From Ruminococcus sp. (GTDB lineage Bacteria > Bacillota > Clostridia > Oscillospirales > Acutalibacteraceae): 13,149 bases of DNA. Positions 1 through 7,096 of this stretch are shown here, piece by piece. The DNA lies in assembly GCA_017380355.1 (NCBI GenBank), contig JAFOED010000003.1, positions 1 through 13,149 of the forward strand, written 5' to 3'. Each line of letters opens with the position of its first letter. Position 1 is the first letter of the stretch. The notes below the pieces were generated by a model, which did no database searches, was not told the DNA's origin, and saw only the letters and a program-made list of their open reading frames with translations. Made by a program: the position numbers and the translations under genes.

Positions 1-105
1 GTCTGCCTCTTTCAGCCGCCTCAGGATCTCCGGGATATCACCGGCATCATACATATTGATTCCCTGGGCGTCAAACCCGGTAAGGGAAAGGTGGGCATGG
101 CAGTC
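1..105 (-). CDS. Amidohydrolase N-terminal fragment, cut at a foreign junction
   Basis: Read on the minus strand from base 105, this stretch is open for 35 codons and continues off the left edge. It begins DCHAHLSLTGFDAQG. The D-x-H-x-H pattern at the N-terminus is the metal-binding signature of amidohydrolase-superfamily enzymes, where the two histidines bind the catalytic metal. The codon just before the first Asp is TAA, so the natural start is missing; relatives usually have only two or three residues before this motif. Base composition (about 56% GC by hand count) differs sharply from the AT-rich sequence to the right. The fragment appears to come from another genome or locus and was joined here by assembly error, amplification artefact or recombination. 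The family call rests on one motif; the substrate cannot be stated. Confidence 0.5.
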
Positions 106-317
106 TTACTTTTATCTTTACCTAAATAAAACTCTACGTCATTTTTATCAATGACAAAATCATAAAAAGTCAGCAAGTTGTGTGCCTTTAAAAACTTGAG
201 TCTACACTCGACGTCTTCTTTATCTCTGCACTTTTCTACACTATTCACTTTTCCGTTCATCGCATCGCCCAGAGCTTTGCAGATAACATATCCGTTTTCA
301 ATGTAAGCGTTATTCAT
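21..317 (-). CDS. Last visible gene of the RiPP-like operon, 3' end replaced at a junction
   Basis: An open frame of 98 codons, but only about the first 71 residues (bases 317 to ~106, ending near FYLGKDKSK) look native. The remainder reads the high-GC amidohydrolase fragment out of frame and should be disregarded. The start ATG at 317 follows AGGAAAAG, which overlaps the TAG stop of the peptidase gene, so it is cotranscribed with PqqD and the peptidase. The N-terminus (ALGDAMNGK, then AHNLLTFYDFV) faintly resembles the start of nucleotidyltransferase proteins of the NTP_transf_5 type, which I recall beside S26-type peptidases and PqqD genes in Clostridia. That is a weak, memory-based suggestion. 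No catalytic motif lies within the native part. True length and function are unknown. Confidence 0.5.
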   Translation of the reverse strand: MNNAYIENGYVICKALGDAMNGKVNSVEKCRDKEDVECRLKFLKAHNLLTFYDFVIDKNDVEFYLGKDKSKTAMPTFPLPGLTPRESICMMPVISRRS

Positions 318-324
318 ACTTTTC

Positions 325-735
325 CTATGCCCTGTGAAATAGTCCGTAAATGCGTCTTAAAACTCGTTTAGTAAAAAGCGAAAAGCACCACACACGTGAG
401 TATAGCCTGTAGCCAAAGTGCTCTACCGTGTACTCTTTCCCTTTTCGTGAAAACTCGGTCATTTTTCCTATAAGCTGTTCTTTTTTTACTTTCTCGATTA
501 TAAAGTCATTGTCACCACAAAAATAAAAAACTCCGTCTTTTATTTTCAGTATACGATGTAGCACAAGCTGTCCGTCTTTTCGCTCAAAGAGCGCAACATC
601 ATACTTTTTGTAACTGCCTGTTTTTTCAACGTATACGCTATCTCTGTGGTTTATAAGTAGCGGATACATGCTATATCCGTGCACGGTCGCACTGTAGTAA
701 CCATAAGTGTTCACCACATCTCTGACACTACTCAT
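325..735 (-). CDS. S24/S26-family (SipW-like) serine peptidase, soluble
   Basis: A 136-residue protein of the signal-peptidase clan. The nucleophile box is GYSMYPLL (residues 20-27) with Ser22. VLHRIL follows, with His60, and then CGDND around residues 73-77 with Asp75. A Ser-His-Asp set with an HR pair is typical of SipW/ER-type S26B signal peptidases rather than the Ser-Lys dyad of LepB. Unlike those enzymes it has no N-terminal membrane segment; the C-terminus (RVWCFSLFTKRVLRRIYGLF) is basic and amphipathic and might touch the membrane. Its ATG lies inside the end of the PqqD gene (8-base overlap, ATGAGTAG), so translation is coupled. By position it is the candidate leader peptidase for the 44-residue peptide upstream; that role is inference. 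Family call is firm, substrate is not known. Confidence 0.8.
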   Translation of the reverse strand: MSSVRDVVNTYGYYSATVHGYSMYPLLINHRDSVYVEKTGSYKKYDVALFERKDGQLVLHRILKIKDGVFYFCGDNDFIIEKVKKEQLIGKMTEFSRKGKEYTVEHFGYRLYSRVWCFSLFTKRVLRRIYGLFHRA

Positions 736-994
736 GGAGCATACCTGCTTTTCTCACTATAGTCAGAAATTCATCTAAATCTGATTTTGCAGTATTTGCA
801 TCAATATCGTACTTTTTTATTATTTCGCTTAGAATCTCATCGTAGGAAATCTCATTTTGTAAGAGCTCCCACACAAACGCACCACTCTTGTTGAGAGTTA
901 TAAAAGCATTTTGTTCATCTGCGCTGTCGTTCACAGTTACTGCGATATATTTATCCGCGAAATTACGTAGAACAAATTCTTTACTAAGTTTCAT
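728..994 (-). CDS. PqqD-family peptide chaperone / RiPP recognition element
   Basis: An 88-residue protein. An ATG further upstream at 1021 is open but lies inside the terminator hairpin; the ATG at 994 is preceded by GGAGG at good spacing, so that start was chosen. The sequence has the PqqD hallmarks: a short N-terminal beta region, LNKSGAFVWELLQ (34-46), then two helices with DILS/EIIKKYDI-like acidic pattern and DLDEFLTIVRKAGML (72-86). In pyrroloquinoline quinone synthesis PqqD binds the PqqA precursor and hands it to the radical SAM enzyme; homologous domains recognise leader peptides in many RiPP pathways. Here it sits directly after a 44-residue acidic peptide and overlaps the peptidase gene, consistent with leader binding. 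No radical SAM, cyclodehydratase or ATP-grasp partner is visible; it may lie beyond the broken left end. Confidence 0.82.
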   Translation of the reverse strand: MKLSKEFVLRNFADKYIAVTVNDSADEQNAFITLNKSGAFVWELLQNEISYDEILSEIIKKYDIDANTAKSDLDEFLTIVRKAGMLHE

Positions 995-1003
995 AAATCC
1001 TCC

Positions 1004-1033
1004 AAAAAATCCCTGTGACACAAATCACAGGGA
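1004..1033 (-). terminator. Intrinsic terminator between peptide gene and PqqD gene
   Basis: On the minus strand TCCCTGTGA and TCACAGGGA form a perfect 9-bp stem (1033-1025 and 1018-1010) with a 6-base loop, followed at once by six T (1009-1004). The PqqD ribosome site GGAGG begins right after the T run. Its place, after the small peptide gene and before the processing genes, would give many copies of peptide mRNA and few copies of the downstream genes through readthrough, a layout common in precursor-peptide operons. Confidence 0.8.
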
Positions 1034-1042
1034 CTTTGAGTG

Positions 1043-1177
1043 TTATTGTAAGTAATCCCAATCGATATATGCGTTATCGTGTTCTTCTTCGTCATCGAGA
1101 GATGAAGATGTTGTGATGACATCCTCTTTGGCGATAAACTCTATGTCGATCAGGAGCTTTTCGTAAATTTCTTTCAT
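1043..1177 (-). CDS. Candidate RiPP precursor peptide, 44 residues
   Basis: A short gene starting at ATG 1177 behind AGGAGA and ending TAA at 1043, ten bases before the terminator stem. The peptide starts MKEIYEKLLIDIEFIAKEDV and has ITTSSS at 21-26, then an acidic run LDDEEEH (27-33) and the aromatic tail NAYIDWDYLQ (35-44). It has no Cys, Gly or Pro and no signal peptide. The pattern of a YEK-type start, a hydrophobic/acidic leader and an EDVITTS motif recalls small unannotated Clostridial peptides found beside PqqD and S26-type peptidase genes; this is from memory, without a search. A plausible reading is leader 1-24 with the PqqD-like protein binding residues 5-16, and an Asp/Tyr/Trp-rich core 25-44. 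Modification type is unknown. It could instead be a plain small regulatory or structural protein. Confidence 0.72.
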   Translation of the reverse strand: MKEIYEKLLIDIEFIAKEDVITTSSSLDDEEEHDNAYIDWDYLQ

Positions 1178-1201
1178 ATAATCTCCTGCTTCCCGTTTGT
1201 T

Positions 1202-1540
1202 TTATGGCTTGACGATCTGGTCGTAATAACCATCGTCATCATATGTAGGCTCTTTTCCTTCACCAGGTAATTTATCAATAATTTGTGCTATTAAGCGCTG
1301 AATATTTGTAGCATCTATAACGGAAATATCTTTATCAGCGTTTGTGTCAGCTCTGTTGACAAAATCCGCATCAGCTTTATAGTTCCCTACAAGATAAAGC
1401 TGTATAGTTGTTGCATCCGTAATGCTCACGGAACCGTCGCGGTTTGCGTCTCCGACAACATATTTAGTTGCCGAAAAAGCGTTTATCGAAACGCTCATCA
1501 TAAGTACAACCGCTAAAAATATGCATATAGCTTTCTTCAT
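1202..1540 (-). CDS. Secreted stand-alone type I dockerin protein
   Basis: A 112-residue exported protein. Residues 1-24 form a signal peptide (KK, hydrophobic core, cleavage near AFS-A). Two dockerin calcium loops follow: GDANRDGSVSITDAT (30-44; Asp31, Asn33, Asp35, Asp42) and ADTNADKDISVIDAT (64-78; Asp65, Asn67, Asp69, Asp71, Asp76), each followed by the usual helix (TIQLYL and NIQRLI). Dockerins plug into cohesins on scaffoldins in cellulosome-like assemblies, normally as part of an enzyme; here nothing else is attached except a 20-residue tail ending TYDDDGYYDQIVKP. Start ATG 1540 follows AAGGTGAT, nine bases after the lipoprotein stop. It may be an adaptor that docks to a cohesin, or may serve the giant protein from the same operon. 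No cohesin is visible in the window. Confidence 0.88.
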   Translation of the reverse strand: MKKAICIFLAVVLMMSVSINAFSATKYVVGDANRDGSVSITDATTIQLYLVGNYKADADFVNRADTNADKDISVIDATNIQRLIAQIIDKLPGEGKEPTYDDDGYYDQIVKP

Positions 1541-1549
1541 AATATCACC

Positions 1550-1924
1550 TTACTCTAGTTCTGAAAAATCAATCTCAGCTTCATATACTTTATCTGTCTC
1601 TTCGGTATTGTCTTCTTTATCAGAGACCTCTTTATCTTTGCTGTCATTCTTGATTTTATCTTCGTTTTCTGAAGCTTTGTTTGTGCTATTATTGTCAGTA
1701 GCTTTTTCGTCTTTTTTGTCTTCTTTGTCAGAATTTTTACCTTCTGACTTTGGGTCTGTGGTCTGCTCTTCCTGCGAGATTTGTGAATCTTCCGAGAGAG
1801 TTTCGCTCTGACTTACTGTCGTATTATTTTTTTCAGCTTTTTTGTCGCCGTCGCTGTTACAGCCACAAAGGACAGCAACAGCGAAAGCGAGTGTAATCAC
1901 TACACAAATTAATTTTTTCATCAT
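1550..1924 (-). CDS. Small charged lipoprotein
   Basis: About 124 residues. The N-terminus MMKKLICVVITLAFAVAVLC is a type II signal peptide, with lipobox LCGC and lipidated Cys22. The rest is almost entirely Asp, Glu, Lys, Ser, Thr and Asn with no obvious fold, and ends KVYEAEIDFSELE. It would be a flexible, membrane-anchored stalk. The start is uncertain: ATGs occur at 1933, 1924 and 1921 with no clear ribosome site. The giant gene stops at 1926 (TGATATGATG), so translation is probably coupled to that stop, favouring 1924 or 1921. No family recognised. Position between the secreted repeat protein and the dockerin protein suggests a surface role; this is inference. Confidence 0.75.
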   Translation of the reverse strand: MMKKLICVVITLAFAVAVLCGCNSDGDKKAEKNNTTVSQSETLSEDSQISQEEQTTDPKSEGKNSDKEDKKDEKATDNNSTNKASENEDKIKNDSKDKEVSDKEDNTEETDKVYEAEIDFSELE

Positions 1925-1925
1925 A

Positions 1926-4900
1926 TCAACCATTGTTTAAAAGCGAAAGAGCGAGAGCATAACTAGCGCTGCATCCGCTGTAAACATTTTTACCAGTATA
2001 GTTGTTATAGTGTGTTCTTAAAAGTCCGTTAGCGTCTGTATAACGGATATAAGAACGAGCGAGGAGTGCCTGTGACTGAGCTGATGCAAGATTATCGCCG
2101 CTGAGTCTTTTGTAGGTAACAACAGCAGTAAAGAGTCTGTATGCAGTCTCATCATCGCCAAAGTGATCAACAACACCTGAACACTTAACGTTTCTTACGT
2201 ATGAGTATTCCTTTGTTGTATCCTTACCATTTACATTTGTGCCATTATACTGGAACTCGTAACCCTCTTTATCGCCTGCGTTCTTCTGTGCAGTAGCAGT
2301 TTTTGCGAGAGCGTATCCGTATTCAGCACCATTTGCATTTTTTGCGTTAAGGTCGTTAATCTGATTATAAACATCGTTGCTCAGAACAGTTACAAAACGT
2401 AAACCTGAACCTTCTTTTCCGTGGTGCAGAACATTATCAACTTCAGCAGTACGGATCTGTACACCCAAGAGGTCAAAACCAGCGTATCTGCCAGAGTTAT
2501 CATAAATCTTGCCATCGTTTGCGTCTTTTTCGACATCCTCGACCTCAATCCACTGTGCATAAAGGTCTGTATCCTCTGTGTACTTTTCATTCCATGTGAT
2601 AGCTTTGCCATCTTCATCGTACCAACCCTTGAACACATAGTTGTTGTGGGTGTAATACTCAAACTCAGGAATGTCGTAGAATGAGTCAAGTGAACCGTCA
2701 GCGTTTAAGAAGAATGCGTTTTCATCATTAACTTCAACGCCGTTTTCGTAGTATGTTCTGAATACATCGTAGGATATATCATCGTTGTTAGCATGGAAAG
2801 TAACTTTGATTATCTTCTCCCACTTAGCATAAACTGTAACGTTTTCGTGTACCTCTGCACCGATTTCAGTAACGAGGTTATCGTTTTCGTCGTACCAGCC
2901 TAAGAACTTGTAACCTTCTCTTTCAGGCTTAACCTCTGATATATCTGTAGCGTAACTCCAAATATGACCTTTGAGATATTTAGGTTCACCGTCTACAAAA
3001 ACAAGGTAGTCTTCCATGTTTTCAACGTGATCTTCCACAGTTTCAGTATAATTCATATCAAAGTTCACGTTGTATCGTTTTGGCTGGAGGTCGATAGTCA
3101 GAAGCTGTGTCTGATGAAGCTCAGGATTGAGTCCCTCTAATGCGCTGTAACGAGCGCTGCCGTTATAGTATACAAAGAACGGAGCTTCATTGAGGTTGAG
3201 TTCTGTTTCTTCGCCATTAATTGTGTACTTATAAAGCTCAACACCGTAATCGTAAAGAGTATGACCATCAAACATAGTGCGCCATACGTCGTAGCTGTCG
3301 CTGCCCTTACCATCTACAATATCTGTGTCATCGACTTTGTAATCATCTGTATCAGTAATCATCTGTGAAATAACCGGCCAATCCTGTGCATGCTGACCAT
3401 GAGCGCCGTCGTTGTAAGTAACTAAGATTTTTGAAGCACTTGGACGGAAGCCTTCACCGATTTTTTCTGCGTTAATAGCATAGTGCAAAGCAAAATTAGT
3501 AGGAACAAATTCCATGAATGTATTTACGTTAGCAACGCTCTGATCACCATGCTCAAACTCAGCAACAAAGTCGTGTTCGTTATAAGTGCCATAATCATAC
3601 AGCAGCTCTTCATTTAAGCTATCGCCTTCGTGCTGATAAGTAGAAGCGTAGTTCGGATTCTGGATAAGTACACGATACTGTGTGCCATCGTCAGGAACAC
3701 CTGTGAACTTAAATGTACCTTCGCCTATTGGCTTCTCGATACTACTGTCGTTCTCGTCGTTATATGTAATTTCGATTTTCTGTGAATCAATAGTTTCTGT
3801 ATATCCGTTAGGTAAGAACTTCTGCAGATAAATTGTGACTGCGTGTGCACGGTCACTCTTATGGATTACCCTAACTTCGTTTTCGTCATCGTTCAAATGA
3901 TAATAACCTGCAACAGATATATTACCCTCGACTTCAAGCGGAGCTTTCCACACAGCTCGAAGCTTTATATCGTTTAAAAGCTCATCGCCGGATTTTACAA
4001 TTTCGTTTGTTGTATTATCATTTTCGTCAACAACATACCAACCGAGGAAAACATAACCGCCATCGCGCTTTACTGCGTAATCATTAAGATCAGGAACCTG
4101 AATCTGGTTAGGTACGCTCTTAATTTCTTCTGAACCATCTGAAGTGAACTTACCACCATCCGGGTCAAAAGTTACTGTGTGAGTATTGATGTGGATAATT
4201 CCTTCGATTTCGCCCTTTTGTTTATTGTCTTCAGTTTTAAAATGAGCACCTGTGAGCTCTTCTGTCGCTATAGGCTTATCACCGTTTTCTACGTTGATTG
4301 TAGCAAGATAACGCTTGCCAGGAGTAAGATACTGAACGTGCTCCTGTCCTTCTACATCGTTTGTCATTACTTCTCTGCCGTCAGAGAGGATATATGATAC
4401 TACCTTGATTCTGTAGTAGTAATATTCTTCTTTACCTGTGTTGTGCATCCATACAGGATAAGAACCTGTTGCTTGTGAGTTTTCATCAAGGTAAAGTGTT
4501 ACGAATGTATCATGGTGCTGTGTGATATGATGCCATTCGTTAGCTTCAAGAGTATGCTCAGCACCTTCGTATTCTGATGTATAGTAGGAAAGCACCTTAA
4601 CGTGAACAGCAGCAGGCTTGTACTGTGGATACTGTTCAACAAGAGCTTTTGACTCATCATCAAGCTTTACTGTGAATTTAAGGTCAGCATTTTTTGGGTC
4701 GTACTGGAGTGTTACATTTACAATAATATCGCCGTTATCAGCCGTCTGCTGAGTAACGCTCCTAATTTCGTAGCCTGACTTCAGAACTTCTACTGAATAC
4801 TGGCCGCCAGGGAGCACATTCTTAAGAACAGGTGAACCCTGAATTTTTGTGTAGTATGTACAATCGGACACTTCAGGCTGTGAAACGTTGAGTGCTGTAA

Positions 4901-6773
4901 AGTACGGGCTCTCAAAATCGCTCTCGCCATCCCATTCAACAGGAATCGGAGCGTCGAATACATCGCTGTAGTTGCCTGTTTCGTTATTTCTGTGCATCAG
5001 GTCAAACTCAAGATTGTGTCTTTCCGGGTCATTTGCGTTGTGACCTTTGTTCTTTGCAATATGATCGATTGTGAAATTAACGTAAACATCAACACCTTTT
5101 TTCCACTGAGCAGTGAGAACATAAGGTCTTTCGATGGAAGTATTCAGAAGCTCTTCTGATGAGTAGATTTTTCCATCCTTCTCGTCCTCCCAGCCTGTGA
5201 AGACGTAACCTTCTCTTACAGGAGTGTCTTTAATTGTGTTTACTGTTGAACCTGTTAAGTGATATTCTCTATTAAACTCAACACCAAGATTTTTATATGT
5301 TACTGAGTTGTAGAAGATATATCGTGTGCAGTCAGCCTGGTGCATTGTGAGAATCTGGTCATCGACTTTTTTGCTCTCGTCTGTACCATTTTCTGGACCG
5401 TAGTAAATGTTATACAAACCTGTATCTAAAATGCTTGTATATGTACCCTCGCCCTCTTTTGTAAGCGGAAGGTTTATAAAATCATCTGTAGAGTTAACTT
5501 CTTTTGCATAAAGGTGAGTGTACTCAGTAACATCACTGATATCAACTACAGTACCTGTAGCTGTGTGAGTTTCTGAATCGTATGTACCATCTAAATAAGT
5601 CTTTACTGTACCTGAGTATACAGGCTTTGTGGTATCGTAAACATACGCGTATGCGTAATGAGTCTGTCCGCCTTCATCTTGGTACTCGCCCCTTACTTCT
5701 ACAGGATACGAAGTGTTAGGATTAAGACCTTCGAAAACGATTTTTCCATCTATTTTTTTACCCTGCTGACCATAAATAAAGTAATCACAACGGTCATCGA
5801 GATTACCTGTTAATGTCAGAGTATATGCTGTAGTAGAAGTAGTAGGCTTTTTGAATACGTAAACAGTTGTTACTGCAGTACCGCTTGAATCCTCATGGAA
5901 TTTACAGGTGTTCTTCTGGATTTTAAGCTCAACTTTCGCATCGCCGTTCGCATTAGTTGCAGTACCAGCGGTAACACCAGTGATATAATAATCGCCATCG
6001 GATTTCTTCTCGAGTTTTATATGATTGCCATCATCCGGACCACCGCTGACAATCTTTCCGTTTGCAACGTCACTTTCTACGCAAGTGATGTGCAGAATAG
6101 CAGACTCGCCGAGGAGGTCTTTAACGTTTCTTTCGTCACCCTCGAACAAGCCGATTGTAACGTGGTCCATATCACTTTGGAGATCGTGATCCACAATACC
6201 GCTGTATGTAGTTTGCTGCCAGAACCAGGAACCGGTTGTTGTAACCTCACCTTTGTGTGTAGCCGAAGCAATCTCTTTTTTGTCTTTATCGTAAACAGTT
6301 ACTTTAATAGTACCGTTATACGCCTTAGCGTCAGAAATAGACTGGCCGGTACCGGATGTGTTGGAGCCGTAAATAGCCGCCCAGCAGTAACCTGTACCTT
6401 TAAAGCTGTCTTTGTGAGAACGGCCTACCATATTGTTACTGGAAGCTACACTGTTGTTATAGATTTCCATTTCACCGTCTGTACCCTGAATGTAGTACAT
6501 ATTGTGTGAATTATAAACGTACAGATACGTTCCGAGCGTGTTCTCCCACTTGTAGGTGAGTTCACGTGGGTTACCCTCGTACCCTGTCAGTCTGGCTTCT
6601 AAAAGTTCAGAAGAACGCAGATCTTTTTGTTCTCCACGCATAAAGCTGACAATTTTGACTGTTACACCTTCTGTACTTTCAGCCGCAAAGGCTGTAAAGC
6701 TCACCGAAAGTGTAGAAATCATCACGCAAAGTGCGAGCACAAAGCTTAAAATTTTCTTCAGTGTCACTTTCAT
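1926..6773 (-). CDS. Giant secreted InlB-repeat surface protein
   Basis: A 1615-residue exported protein. ATG 6773 was chosen over the open upstream ATG at 6815 because it follows GGAGGAG and begins a proper signal peptide (MKVTLKKILSFVLALCVMIS, cleavage near AFA-AE, ~residue 31). Residues ~35-500 are beta-rich with Ig/fibronectin-like stretches. Four Listeria-Bacteroides (InlB B) repeats are readable: about 500-558 (GYVFTGWEDE, LTAQW), 864-941 (HTVTFDPDGG, YVFLGWYVVD, LRAVW), 1233-1319 (YKFLGWYDEND, VYAKW) and 1322-1407 (YVFKGWYDEDG, LYAQW). The C-terminus (~1431-1615; GVQIRT, GLRFVT, RSYIRYTDANGLLRTHYNNY) is a domain I recall at the end of large Ruminococcus exoproteins; its function is not known to me. 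There is no LPxTG or C-terminal membrane anchor, so attachment may depend on partners. Likely adhesion or binding; no catalytic domain seen. First gene of the operon. Confidence 0.85.
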   Translation of the reverse strand: MKVTLKKILSFVLALCVMISTLSVSFTAFAAESTEGVTVKIVSFMRGEQKDLRSSELLEARLTGYEGNPRELTYKWENTLGTYLYVYNSHNMYYIQGTDGEMEIYNNSVASSNNMVGRSHKDSFKGTGYCWAAIYGSNTSGTGQSISDAKAYNGTIKVTVYDKDKKEIASATHKGEVTTTGSWFWQQTTYSGIVDHDLQSDMDHVTIGLFEGDERNVKDLLGESAILHITCVESDVANGKIVSGGPDDGNHIKLEKKSDGDYYITGVTAGTATNANGDAKVELKIQKNTCKFHEDSSGTAVTTVYVFKKPTTSTTAYTLTLTGNLDDRCDYFIYGQQGKKIDGKIVFEGLNPNTSYPVEVRGEYQDEGGQTHYAYAYVYDTTKPVYSGTVKTYLDGTYDSETHTATGTVVDISDVTEYTHLYAKEVNSTDDFINLPLTKEGEGTYTSILDTGLYNIYYGPENGTDESKKVDDQILTMHQADCTRYIFYNSVTYKNLGVEFNREYHLTGSTVNTIKDTPVREGYVFTGWEDEKDGKIYSSEELLNTSIERPYVLTAQWKKGVDVYVNFTIDHIAKNKGHNANDPERHNLEFDLMHRNNETGNYSDVFDAPIPVEWDGESDFESPYFTALNVSQPEVSDCTYYTKIQGSPVLKNVLPGGQYSVEVLKSGYEIRSVTQQTADNGDIIVNVTLQYDPKNADLKFTVKLDDESKALVEQYPQYKPAAVHVKVLSYYTSEYEGAEHTLEANEWHHITQHHDTFVTLYLDENSQATGSYPVWMHNTGKEEYYYYRIKVVSYILSDGREVMTNDVEGQEHVQYLTPGKRYLATINVENGDKPIATEELTGAHFKTEDNKQKGEIEGIIHINTHTVTFDPDGGKFTSDGSEEIKSVPNQIQVPDLNDYAVKRDGGYVFLGWYVVDENDNTTNEIVKSGDELLNDIKLRAVWKAPLEVEGNISVAGYYHLNDDENEVRVIHKSDRAHAVTIYLQKFLPNGYTETIDSQKIEITYNDENDSSIEKPIGEGTFKFTGVPDDGTQYRVLIQNPNYASTYQHEGDSLNEELLYDYGTYNEHDFVAEFEHGDQSVANVNTFMEFVPTNFALHYAINAEKIGEGFRPSASKILVTYNDGAHGQHAQDWPVISQMITDTDDYKVDDTDIVDGKGSDSYDVWRTMFDGHTLYDYGVELYKYTINGEETELNLNEAPFFVYYNGSARYSALEGLNPELHQTQLLTIDLQPKRYNVNFDMNYTETVEDHVENMEDYLVFVDGEPKYLKGHIWSYATDISEVKPEREGYKFLGWYDENDNLVTEIGAEVHENVTVYAKWEKIIKVTFHANNDDISYDVFRTYYENGVEVNDENAFFLNADGSLDSFYDIPEFEYYTHNNYVFKGWYDEDGKAITWNEKYTEDTDLYAQWIEVEDVEKDANDGKIYDNSGRYAGFDLLGVQIRTAEVDNVLHHGKEGSGLRFVTVLSNDVYNQINDLNAKNANGAEYGYALAKTATAQKNAGDKEGYEFQYNGTNVNGKDTTKEYSYVRNVKCSGVVDHFGDDETAYRLFTAVVTYKRLSGDNLASAQSQALLARSYIRYTDANGLLRTHYNNYTGKNVYSGCSASYALALSLLNNG

Positions 6774-6824
6774 ATTTACTCCTCCATAAAATATTAATTT
6801 CACTTTATTTCGCAATAATACACC

Positions 6825-6830
6825 ATTATA
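6825..6830 (-). promoter_or_regulatory. Probable -10 box of the surface/RiPP-like operon
   Basis: TATAAT on the minus strand about 50 bases before the start codon at 6773. The hexamer 17 bases upstream is only TATTAT, so the -35 match is poor in a very AT-rich stretch. A start site near 6818 would leave a leader of roughly 45 bases. Other TA-rich hexamers nearby could serve instead. Confidence 0.4.
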
Positions 6831-7037
6831 TTACAATTAAGTAGAATATAATAATGCTACTATTAAATAAAATTACAAGAGGATTAAAAAATAAATTTCG
6901 CTTTATACATAAATTTTTATCTGCTGTTTTTGTGTAATGTGACAAAGCAGTTGTCATTATACACAAAACTCAATGCTATCCAATGAGTTTTCGAGATTTT
7001 AAGCCATTTTTTATAAAGCTATTATAGTAATTATCAG
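6831..7037. other. AT-rich intergenic stretch without a gene
   Basis: No credible coding region on either strand. It holds an 8-bp hairpin AAAACTCA/TGAGTTTT (6965-6972 and 6984-6991, 11-base loop) that has no clean T run, and TTGTCA-like hexamers on the minus strand that could be further promoter elements for the operon to the left. I see no riboswitch-like conserved core. Confidence 0.5.
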
Positions 7038-7067
7038 TTGAACTTTTTACATTCCTGGTGATATAAT
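7038..7067 (+). promoter_or_regulatory. Promoter of a tiny transcription unit
   Basis: TTGAAC (7038-7043), 18-base spacer and TATAAT (7062-7067) with the extended -10 element TG one base before it. Predicted start near 7074. The sequence TGGTGATATAATCAG is shared with the macro-domain gene promoter on the other strand. Confidence 0.65.
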
Positions 7068-7096
7068 CAGATAAAACACAGTTCAAGAGGCATCAT

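Noticed and set aside
995..1021. Upstream ATG at 1021 as the start of the PqqD-like protein
   Set aside because: It falls inside the terminator stem and has no ribosome site, while ATG 994 has GGAGG and matches the usual PqqD length.
1422..1811. A 129-codon plus-strand frame, Ser/Leu-rich
   Set aside because: It is the antisense of the Glu/Asp/Lys-rich lipoprotein gene; the Ser/Phe/Leu bias is what that composition gives on the other strand.
5895..6509. A 204-codon open frame on the plus strand opposite the giant surface protein gene
   Set aside because: It lies wholly inside a well-supported minus-strand gene with signal peptide, repeats and ribosome site, and its own translation shows no coherent domain, so it is an antisense shadow.
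1926..6773. The InlB-type repeats as a DNA repeat array or CRISPR
   Set aside because: They are diverged protein repeats, not near-identical DNA units; no direct repeats with regular spacers were seen anywhere in the window.
6965..6991. Hairpin AAAACTCA/TGAGTTTT as a terminator or riboswitch
   Set aside because: Stem is A/T-rich, the loop is long, there is no T run and no gene ends nearby on either strand.
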